Part shown: piece by piece, positions 16,731-23,922 of the stretch | Layout of the letters: every line of letters starts with the position of its first letter | How positions within the stretch are numbered: the stretch's first letter is position 1 | Source: an uncultured Selenomonas sp. | GTDB taxonomy: Bacteria; Bacillota; Negativicutes; Selenomonadales; Selenomonadaceae | Assembly: GCA_934202005.1 (NCBI GenBank) | Contig: CAKPXP010000002.1 | Coordinates: 62,001 to 126,000, forward strand | Direction: 5' to 3' | DNA length: 64,000 bases | Position numbers and translations under genes: made by a program | The notes under the pieces: model-generated | Database searches by the model: none | What the model was told of the DNA's origin: nothing | The model's input: only the letters and a program-made list of their open reading frames with translations

Positions 16731-17585
16731 ATGGAACTCTGGTTCAGCGAGCTGCACACGCCGAACGTCAAATTCTCCATCAAGGTCGACCGCCAGCTCT
16801 ACGCGGGCCGCAGCGAATTCCAGCGCATCGACATCTTCGACTCCAAGGAGTTCGGCCGGTTCCTCACGCTCGACGGCTACATGATGCTCACGGAAAAGGA
16901 TGAATTCATCTATCACGAGATGATCACCCACGTGCCGCTCTGCGTCAATCCTGACGCGCGCGACGTGCTCGTCATCGGCGGCGGCGACGGCGGCACCGTG
17001 CGCGAGCTCGTGCGCTATCCCGGCATCCGCCATATCGACCTCGTGGAGATCGACGAGCTCGTCGTCGAGGTCTGCCGCAAATACCTGCCGCAGACCGCCG
17101 GCTGCCTCAGCGACAAGCGCGTCGCCATCCACTACGAGGACGGGCTGAAGTTCGTGCGCCACGCGAAAGACGCCTACGATCTCATCATCGTCGACTCCAC
17201 CGACCCCTTCGGCCCCGGCGAAGGACTCTTCACCAAGGAGTTCTATGGCAACTGCTACAAGGCCCTGCGCGCCGACGGCATCATGGTCAACCAGCACGAG
17301 AGCCCCTTCTATACGCAGGACGCCTACGCCATGCAGCGCACCCACAAGCGCATCGTCTCCTCGTTCCCCATCAGCCGCGTCTACCAGGCGCACATACCGA
17401 CCTACCCTTCGGGCCATTGGCTTTTCGGCTTCGCCGCGAAAAAGCGCCATCCCGTCAAGGACGTCGACTTCGCGCACTGGAACGCACTCGGTCTCAAGAC
17501 ACGCTACTATAATACCCAGCTGCATGCAGGGGCTTTTGCCCTGCCCAACTATGTAGAGGAGATGCTGCGCGATGTGGAACCGTAA
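16731..17585 (+). CDS. speE: Spermidine synthase (aminopropyltransferase)
   Basis: 284 residues. Transfers the aminopropyl group of decarboxylated SAM to putrescine. The N-terminal beta-barrel region leads to FLTLDGYMMLTEKDEFIYHE. The nucleotide-binding VLVIGGGDGGTVREL is near residue 80, and VDSTDPFGPGEGLF carries the catalytic Asp (about 155-168). The C-terminal YPSGHWLFGFA is conserved. It starts 28 bp after speA with AAGGAGG upstream, and its last 14 bases overlap the agmatinase gene. Confidence 0.96.
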   Translation: MELWFSELHTPNVKFSIKVDRQLYAGRSEFQRIDIFDSKEFGRFLTLDGYMMLTEKDEFIYHEMITHVPLCVNPDARDVLVIGGGDGGTVRELVRYPGIRHIDLVEIDELVVEVCRKYLPQTAGCLSDKRVAIHYEDGLKFVRHAKDAYDLIIVDSTDPFGPGEGLFTKEFYGNCYKALRADGIMVNQHESPFYTQDAYAMQRTHKRIVSSFPISRVYQAHIPTYPSGHWLFGFAAKKRHPVKDVDFAHWNALGLKTRYYNTQLHAGAFALPNYVEEMLRDVEP

Positions 17586-18465
17586 TGTAGAAACCTTTCT
17601 CGGCTGCGACGGCCCCTTCAAGGAGAGCCGCATCGTGCTCTTCGGCGCGCCTTTCGACTCGACGACGAGCTACCGTCCCGGCACGCGCTTCGCGAGCCGC
17701 ACGATGCGCGCCGAATCCTACGGGCTCGAGACGTACAGCCCCTACCAGGACCTCGACCTCGAGGACGCGGCGGTCTTCGACGGCGGCGACCTCGAGCTCT
17801 CCTTCGGCAACACGGAGAAGGCGCTCGCTGATATCGAGGCGCGCGCGCGGGACATCCTCGCTGCCGGCCGCCTCCCCTTCCTCATCGGCGGCGAGCACCT
17901 CGTGACGCTGCCCGCGCTGCGCGCCGCGCACGAGAAATACCCTGACCTCGCCGTCGTCCACTTCGACGCGCACACCGATCTGCGCAAGGAGTACCTCGAC
18001 GCCCGCCTCTCCCACGCGACCGTACTGCGGCGCATCTGGGACGTCGTCGGCGACGGGCGCATCCACCAGTTCGGCATCCGCAGCGGCGAGCGCGCGGAGT
18101 GGCGCTGGGCGGCTGAGGGCCATACGGACCTGCACCGCTTCGGCTTCCAGGGCCTCGACGAGGTGCTCGCGGGGCTCCGCGCCACGGGCCGCCCCGTCTA
18201 CCTCACGATCGACCTCGACGTGCTCGACCCGTCCTGCTTCCCCGGCACGGGGACGCCCGAGGCGGGCGGCGTGACCTTCGCAGCGCTCCTCTCGGCGGCG
18301 CTGCGCGTCATCGCGCGCACGCACGTCGTCGCCTGCGACCTCGTCGAGCTCTCGCCGCCGCTCGATCCGAGCGGCATCTCGACGGCGACGGCGCTCAAGC
18401 TCCTGCGAGAGATGCTCCTCGCGCTCGAGCGGCCGCACATGGGGAACCGCAGGCACGAGGCATGA
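17572..18465 (+). CDS. speB: Agmatinase
   Basis: 297 residues, ureohydrolase fold. Hydrolyses agmatine to putrescine and urea. The Mn-binding motifs are present in order: GGEHLVTLPAL (about 107-117), VVHFDAHTDLR (about 129-139), SHATV, and YLTIDLDVLDPS (about 210-221). A final LVELSPPLD box is also seen. The start codon overlaps the end of speE by 14 nt, implying translational coupling. With the decarboxylase it completes arginine to putrescine. Confidence 0.94.
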   Translation: MWNRNVETFLGCDGPFKESRIVLFGAPFDSTTSYRPGTRFASRTMRAESYGLETYSPYQDLDLEDAAVFDGGDLELSFGNTEKALADIEARARDILAAGRLPFLIGGEHLVTLPALRAAHEKYPDLAVVHFDAHTDLRKEYLDARLSHATVLRRIWDVVGDGRIHQFGIRSGERAEWRWAAEGHTDLHRFGFQGLDEVLAGLRATGRPVYLTIDLDVLDPSCFPGTGTPEAGGVTFAALLSAALRVIARTHVVACDLVELSPPLDPSGISTATALKLLREMLLALERPHMGNRRHEA

Positions 18466-18552
18466 GCACATATCGAACACACCGCGCGGCATTTTCACCG
18501 CGCTTCACCGACATCTTTCCACATCTATCCATCCAAAGGAGGAACCAATATC

Positions 18553-19755
18553 ATGGGAAAAGCTCTCATCATCGGCTGCGGCGGCGTCGCGAGCGTCGCC
18601 ATCCACAAATGCTGCCAGAACAGCGCGGCATTCTCTGAAATCATGATCGCCTCGCGCACAAAAGCGAAATGCGACGCGCTCAAGGAAAAGCTCGCGCCGA
18701 CGACCGCGACGAAGATCCAGACGGCCCAGATCGACGCCGACGACGTGCCCGCCCTCACGAAACTCATCCGTGATTTCGCGCCCGACGTCGTGCTGAACCT
18801 CGCGCTCCCCTACCAGGACCTCCACATCATGGACGCCTGCCTCGCCGCCGGCGCAAACTACGTCGACACCGCGAACTATGAGCCGGAGGACACGGCGAAA
18901 TTCGAGTACAAATGGCAGTGGGCCTATCGCGAGCGCTTCGAGAAGGCCGGCCTCACGGCGCTCCTCGGCTCCGGCTTCGACCCGGGCGTCACGGGCGTCT
19001 TCGCCGCTTACGCGCTCAAGCACCATTTCGACGAGATCAACTACATCGATATCCTCGACTGCAACGCCGGCGACCATGGCTACCCCTTCGCGACGAACTT
19101 CAACCCGGAGATCAACATCCGCGAAGTCTCGGCCAAGGGCAGCTACTGGGAGGACGGCCACTGGGTCGAGACGGAGCCTATGGAAATCAAGCGCGTCTAC
19201 AACTTCCCGGAAATCGGACCGAAGGACATGTACCTCCTGCACCATGAGGAACTCGAGAGCCTCGGCCTCAACATCCCGGGCATCAAGCGCATCCGCTTCT
19301 TCATGACGTTCGGCGAGAGCTACCTCACGCATCTCCGCTGCCTCGAGGACGTCGGCATGACCTCCATCGAGCCCATCGAATTCGAGGGCAAGAAAATCGT
19401 GCCGCTGCAGTTCCTCAAGGCCGTGCTGCCCGATCCCGCGAGCCTCGGCCCGCGCACGAAGGGCAAGACGAACATCGGCTGCATCTTCCGCGGCAAGAAG
19501 GACGGCAAGGATAAGACCTACTACCTCTACAACGTCTGCGACCACCAGGCATGCTACAAGGAAGTCGGCTCGCAGGCCGTTTCCTACACGACGGGCGTGC
19601 CCGCGATGATCGGCGCGATGCTCATCATGAACGGCACCTGGAAAGGCCCCGGCGTCAAGAACATCGAGGAGTTCGATCCCGACCCGTTCATGGATGCCCT
19701 CAACAAATGGGGCCTGCCTTGGCAGGAGAGCTTCACGCCGGAGCTCGTCGACTGA
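18553..19755 (+). CDS. Carboxynorspermidine/carboxyspermidine dehydrogenase (CASDH)
   Basis: 400 residues, of the saccharopine-dehydrogenase-like Lys1 group. Condenses aspartate semialdehyde with a diamine (putrescine or diaminopropane) and reduces it with NADPH to carboxyspermidine or carboxynorspermidine. The N-terminal Rossmann motif KALIIGCGGVASVAIHKC is seen, then SRTKAKCDAL, NLALPYQDLHIMDACLAAG, and the LGSGFDPGVTGVFAAYAL segment typical of this group. The ATG has AAAGGAGG upstream. Its stop overlaps the start of the decarboxylase gene (TGATG), so the pair is translationally coupled. Confidence 0.94.
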   Translation: MGKALIIGCGGVASVAIHKCCQNSAAFSEIMIASRTKAKCDALKEKLAPTTATKIQTAQIDADDVPALTKLIRDFAPDVVLNLALPYQDLHIMDACLAAGANYVDTANYEPEDTAKFEYKWQWAYRERFEKAGLTALLGSGFDPGVTGVFAAYALKHHFDEINYIDILDCNAGDHGYPFATNFNPEINIREVSAKGSYWEDGHWVETEPMEIKRVYNFPEIGPKDMYLLHHEELESLGLNIPGIKRIRFFMTFGESYLTHLRCLEDVGMTSIEPIEFEGKKIVPLQFLKAVLPDPASLGPRTKGKTNIGCIFRGKKDGKDKTYYLYNVCDHQACYKEVGSQAVSYTTGVPAMIGAMLIMNGTWKGPGVKNIEEFDPDPFMDALNKWGLPWQESFTPELVD

Positions 19756-20903
19756 TGGCGCGCGCGTCCCTTCCCTGGCTGGAGCGCGTGCCGACGCCCT
19801 CCTACGTCATCGACCTCGCGAGACTCCGGCAAAACCTCGCCCTCCTGAAGGACATCGAGGAAACGACGGGGGCCCATGTGCTGCTCGCGCAGAAATGTTT
19901 CTCGATGTACTCCCTCTATCCGCTCATCGGCGCGTACCTCTCCGGCACCACCGCGAGCGGCCTCTACGAGGCGCGCCTCGGCCACGAGGAAATGGGCAAA
20001 GAAAATCATGTCTTCTCCCCTGCCTACCGCGCAGAGGACATGGCGGAGCTCGTCACCATCACCGACCACATCGTCTTCAACTCCCTCAGCCAGTGGCGGC
20101 GCTTCGGCGCGCAGGCGCGGGCCGCCGGCGTTTCCTGCGGCCTGCGCATCAATCCGGAATACTCGACGCAAAAGCACGCGATCTACGACCCCTGCGCGCC
20201 CGGCTCGCGGCTCGGCACGCGCCGCGCGGCCATCGACGCCGCAGGTGGCCGCGCAGCGCTTGCTGAGCTTGACGGCCTCCATTTCCACACGCTCTGCGAG
20301 CAGGGCGCCGATGCGCTCGACGTGACGGTTCAGGCCGTGGAGCAGCGCTTCGGCGACCTCCTGCCCGCGATGAAGTGGCTCAACCTCGGCGGCGGCCACC
20401 ACATCACGAAGCCGGGCTACGACATTCCGCGCCTCAAGCGCATCATCCGTCACCTGCAGGATACTTACGACGTCACCGTCTACCTCGAACCCGGCGAGGC
20501 CGTCGCACTCGACGCCGGCTACCTCGTCGCGACCGTGCTCGACGTGCAGGAGGAAAACGGCATCGCCATCCTCGACACCTCAGCCGCCTGCCACATGCCG
20601 GACGTCATCGAGATGCCCTACCGCCCGCCCGTCGTCGGCGGCGGTGAGCCGGGGGAAAAGGCGTATACCTACACCCTTGCCGCTCCCACCTGCCTCGCGG
20701 GCGACACCATCGGCACCTACTCCTTCGACGCGCCGCTCGCCATCGGCAGCCGCGTCGTCTTCGCCGACATGGCCATCTACACGATGGTCAAGAACAATAC
20801 CTTCAACGGCATGCCGCTTCCCGCTATCCTCACCGCAGATGAGGACGGCACCACGAAAACCGTACGCACCTTCGGCTACGAGGACTTCAAATCACGGCTA
20901 TAA
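19755..20903 (+). CDS. nspC: Carboxynorspermidine/carboxyspermidine decarboxylase (CASDC)
   Basis: 382 residues, PLP-dependent fold-type III decarboxylase. Removes the carboxylate from carboxyspermidine or carboxynorspermidine to give the triamine. The N-terminus VPTPSYVIDLARLRQNLALL is typical, the PLP lysine is in VLLAQKCFSMYSLYPL (about residues 41-56), LGGGHHITKPGYD lies mid-protein, and EPGEAVALDAGYLVA and APTCLAGDTIGTYSF supply active-site residues. The ATG at 19755 is fixed by the overlap with the CASDH stop and by where conservation starts. Last gene of the operon. Confidence 0.94.
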   Translation: MARASLPWLERVPTPSYVIDLARLRQNLALLKDIEETTGAHVLLAQKCFSMYSLYPLIGAYLSGTTASGLYEARLGHEEMGKENHVFSPAYRAEDMAELVTITDHIVFNSLSQWRRFGAQARAAGVSCGLRINPEYSTQKHAIYDPCAPGSRLGTRRAAIDAAGGRAALAELDGLHFHTLCEQGADALDVTVQAVEQRFGDLLPAMKWLNLGGGHHITKPGYDIPRLKRIIRHLQDTYDVTVYLEPGEAVALDAGYLVATVLDVQEENGIAILDTSAACHMPDVIEMPYRPPVVGGGEPGEKAYTYTLAAPTCLAGDTIGTYSFDAPLAIGSRVVFADMAIYTMVKNNTFNGMPLPAILTADEDGTTKTVRTFGYEDFKSRL

Positions 20904-20921
20904 AGCGGCACTGCCAACATA

Positions 20922-20974
20922 AAAAAAGATGATACACATGCGCAAAATCTCGCGCGTGCGTATCATCTTTTTTC
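20922..20974 (+). terminator. Terminator of the polyamine operon
   Basis: A long stem with arms AAAAAAGATGATAC and GTATCATCTTTTTT plus an inner imperfect GC stem. It is bidirectional in form. Confidence 0.9.
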
Positions 20975-21001
20975 ATTTTAGCGCCGGACACATGCAAACG
21001 C

Positions 21002-21033
21002 AAGGAGCCGCCTCCCTCTGGAGGCGGCTCCTT
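21002..21033. terminator. gdhA terminator
   Basis: A perfect 14-bp stem AAGGAGCCGCCTCC/GGAGGCGGCTCCTT with a 4-nt loop, 27 bp after the gdhA stop. Confidence 0.85.
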
Positions 21034-21060
21034 GCCTATGCGATGCGCTTTATACTGCGA

Positions 21061-22410
21061 TCAGACGAGGCCCTGTGCGAGCATGACCTCGGCGACCTTG
21101 CTGAACGCCGTGATGTTCGCGCCGGAGACGAGGTCGTCCGGATCTGCGTATTTCTCCGCGTTCTTCTTCGCGCTTTCGTAGATGTTCTTCATGATGCCCT
21201 GGAGTTTCGCGTCGACTTCCTCGAACGTCCACTGCAGGCGCTCGGAGTTCTGTGCCATCTCGAGGGCCGAGACGGCGACGCCGCCGGCGTTCGCGGCCTT
21301 GGCGGGCGCAAAGAGGACCTTGTGCTCCTGGAAGTAGGCGATGGCGTCGAGCGTGGACGGCATGTTCGCGCCCTCGCCGACGGCCGTGACGCCGTTCTCG
21401 ACGAGTGCCTTCGCGCTATCAAGGTCGATCTCGCCCTGCGTCGCGCACGGCAGCGCGATGTCGCACTTGACCGTCCAGACGCCCTTGCAGCCCTCATGAT
21501 ACTCGGCCTTGGGATGCGTCTCGACATACTCCTTGATGCGGCCGCGGCGCACCTGCTTGATCTCCTTGACAGCGTCGAGGTCGATGCCGTCCGGATCGTA
21601 GACATAACCGTTCGAGTCGGAGCAGGTCACGACCTTCGCGCCGAAGCTCTGCGCCTTCTCGATGGCATACTGGGCGACGTTGCCTGCGCCGGAGACGACG
21701 AGCGTCTTGCCCTTGAGGTCGATGCCCTTCGCGTCGAGCATGTTCTTGACGAAATAGAGCAGGCCGTAGCCCGTCGCCTCCGTGCGTGCGAGCGAACCCC
21801 AGTAGTCGACGCGCTTGCCCGTGAGGACGCCCGCGTCATAGCTGTCGCGGATGCGCTTGTACTGGCCGAAGAGATAGCCGATCTCACGGCCGCCGACGCC
21901 GATGTCTCCCGCGGGCACGTCGACATCCGGGCCGATGTGGCGGTAGAGCTCCGTCATGAAGCTCTGGCAGAAATGCATGACCTCGTTGTCCGACTTGCCG
22001 TGCGGATCGAAGTCCGAGCCGCCCTTCGCGCCACCAATGGGCAGACCCGTGAGCGCGTTCTTGAACACCTGCTCGAACGCGAGGAATTTCAGAATGTCGA
22101 GGTTGACGCTCGGATGGAAGCGCAGACCGCCCTTGTAGGGGCCGATCGCGCTGCTCATCTGCACGCGGAAACCGCGGTTCACCTGGATTTCACCCTTGTC
22201 ATCCTGCCAGGGGACACGGAACATGACGACGCGCTCCGGCTCGACCATACGCTCAAGGAGCTTGTGCTGCTCGTAGTTCGGATACTGATCGAGCACCGGT
22301 GCAACGGTCTTGAGAACTTCCGTGACAGTGTCTTTGAAATGCGTCTGTCCCGGGTCCTTCTTCGATACGAGATCCAACACGGACTGGATGTACTTTTTGC
22401 TGTCTGACAA
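21061..22410 (-). CDS. gdhA: Glutamate dehydrogenase (NADP-type, hexameric)
   Basis: 449 residues, the length of the 50-kDa hexameric class. Aminates 2-oxoglutarate to glutamate. Seen are GPYKGGLRFHPSVN (substrate-binding Lys), LPIGGAKGGSDFDPHGKS (about 122-139, catalytic Lys), VPAGDIGVGGREIGYLFG, ARTEATGYG, and the dinucleotide motif VVSGAGNVAQYA (about 232-243). The start is TTG at 22410 with AAAGGAG about 9 nt upstream. NADP use is inferred from class. A strong hairpin lies in the leader. Convergent with the polyamine operon. Confidence 0.97.
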   Translation of the reverse strand: MSDSKKYIQSVLDLVSKKDPGQTHFKDTVTEVLKTVAPVLDQYPNYEQHKLLERMVEPERVVMFRVPWQDDKGEIQVNRGFRVQMSSAIGPYKGGLRFHPSVNLDILKFLAFEQVFKNALTGLPIGGAKGGSDFDPHGKSDNEVMHFCQSFMTELYRHIGPDVDVPAGDIGVGGREIGYLFGQYKRIRDSYDAGVLTGKRVDYWGSLARTEATGYGLLYFVKNMLDAKGIDLKGKTLVVSGAGNVAQYAIEKAQSFGAKVVTCSDSNGYVYDPDGIDLDAVKEIKQVRRGRIKEYVETHPKAEYHEGCKGVWTVKCDIALPCATQGEIDLDSAKALVENGVTAVGEGANMPSTLDAIAYFQEHKVLFAPAKAANAGGVAVSALEMAQNSERLQWTFEEVDAKLQGIMKNIYESAKKNAEKYADPDDLVSGANITAFSKVAEVMLAQGLV

Positions 22411-22439
22411 GGTAAATCTCTCCTTTTGGTTTGAATTAA

Positions 22440-22491
22440 GGGGCTGCTACAGGGATGGCACGAACGATCATGCAATCCCTGCGGCAGCCCC
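22440..22491 (-). promoter_or_regulatory. Large hairpin in the gdhA leader
   Basis: GGGGCTGC and AGGGAT arms (22440-22456) pair with 22475-22491, with one internal mismatch. The hairpin lies 30-81 nt upstream of the gdhA start. The minus-strand T-run after it is weak (CTTAATTC). It could be an attenuator for gdhA or the terminator of transcription from upstream. Confidence 0.55.
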
Positions 22492-22625
22492 TAATACAAC
22501 AGTGTACGTTGTTACCAAAATAAAGTATACTATATTCCGCCGGAAATGTATACATGTATTTTTGCATATCTTCTATGTTTTTCAAACATGGTTGATAGAA
22601 AGCCTCAGGGAAGTGCCCAAATGAA

Positions 22626-23810
22626 TCAGTAACCCCTTCCAGGCGTCCCCGCGGCATCCTCGGCCGAAAGATCGACGAGTGCGCCTGCCGCCCCGCCCGC
22701 GGTATCGCTATTTCCCTGCAGGCGATAGCGCTCGGCAGCCTCGAGCGTCTGGCGCGCCGTCGTGCGGTAGGATGCCTTGCCGGACGCGCGGCGGCGGCGC
22801 TCGTCCTTCTCGGGATCAAGGGCATCGAGCGCACTCTCTGGCAGCGCGTCGTAGTCCTTGGAACCCACGAATTTCTTCCACTCGTCCTGGATGGCCGCGA
22901 ACATGTAGAGGTATTTCTCATCCACAGGAGGTTTCGCGTTCTTTGCGCTCTCGAGCTGGTCGAGTCCGGCAGCGCGGTTCGCCTGCTGCACGGAGAGGCG
23001 CTCCGCGCGCTGCGCCGCCACGCGCTCGCTCAATGCCTGCGCGCCCTGCGGCGTGTCCTTCCCTGCCGCAGCCGCCAGGCCATTTGCCGCCTCGCCGCCA
23101 TGCAGGGCCGCGGAGGCTGCATCCTGCACCCCAGCCGCTGCGCCGGCAGGAGATGCCGCCCCCTGCGCACTGGTTTCTGCGCCTGCCGCCGCAGGGGCAG
23201 GCATACCCGCCTCAGGTGCCGACGCGGAGGCGGCCGCAGATATCCCCGTCGCCCCCGCTGCCGCGCTCACGCCGGACACATCAGCCGCGCCGCTCGCGCC
23301 CATATCCGCCACCGTACCGGCAGCGGCATCGGCGCCAGCAGGCGAAACGCCCGCGCTCATAGCGCCGCTCATCGCCGCGTCAGCCGAGCCGTATTTCGAC
23401 TCATTCATCGCCTGCGTCGCGACCTTGAGCTGCGCCGCTGCGACGGCGCGCTGTGCCTCCTCCTTCGTCTTCGCCCGCTTGAGCGCACTCTGCAGCTCCG
23501 CGCGCGTCTCCTGCGCCTGCTTCGCCTTCGTGTAGAGATCCGGATCCTTTTCCTTGAGGTACTTGAGCTCCTCTGCCGAGAGCTCCTGCCCGCGACGTAG
23601 CTTCTGCGTGATGATGCTCGTGCGCGTATCGTCCGAGGCGTCCTTTTTCTTCTTCGTCTTCTGCGCCGCGAGATTCTGCTCCGTCATCTGACGATTCCAC
23701 GCCGCCTGCTGCTCCTTGAGGCTCTTGCCCGTCCTGAGCTTCGTCTTGGCCTGCAGGCGCAGGTCTTGCAGCTGCAGGTAGCTGCCGATGGTGCCGATTC
23801 CTTCCAGCAT
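22626..23810 (-). CDS. Ala-rich unknown protein with charged helical ends
   Basis: 394 residues, not recognised. N-terminal third (1-130) is highly charged and helical (RLQAKTKLRTGKSLKEQQ; KTKKKKDASDDTRT) and probably a coiled coil. The middle (about 135-265) is a low-complexity Ala/Gly/Ser/Pro stretch. The C-terminal third again is structured (EKYLYMFAAIQDEWKKFVG) and ends in another small charged region. No signal peptide or membrane helix. The start at 23810 is set by GGAGG 8 nt upstream. Such a rod-linker-domain layout would suit a scaffold or export-related protein, but that is a guess. Confidence 0.7.
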   Translation of the reverse strand: MLEGIGTIGSYLQLQDLRLQAKTKLRTGKSLKEQQAAWNRQMTEQNLAAQKTKKKKDASDDTRTSIITQKLRRGQELSAEELKYLKEKDPDLYTKAKQAQETRAELQSALKRAKTKEEAQRAVAAAQLKVATQAMNESKYGSADAAMSGAMSAGVSPAGADAAAGTVADMGASGAADVSGVSAAAGATGISAAASASAPEAGMPAPAAAGAETSAQGAASPAGAAAGVQDAASAALHGGEAANGLAAAAGKDTPQGAQALSERVAAQRAERLSVQQANRAAGLDQLESAKNAKPPVDEKYLYMFAAIQDEWKKFVGSKDYDALPESALDALDPEKDERRRRASGKASYRTTARQTLEAAERYRLQGNSDTAGGAAGALVDLSAEDAAGTPGRGY

Positions 23811-23922
23811 GATGCATTCCTCCATGAATGACAAAAGGGCACCCCGTAAGGTACCCACTTCCCTTACTCTCTACCCATATTATCGACATAGTGCAGGGGT
23901 TCCTTAAGGAACCGCTGCGCCC

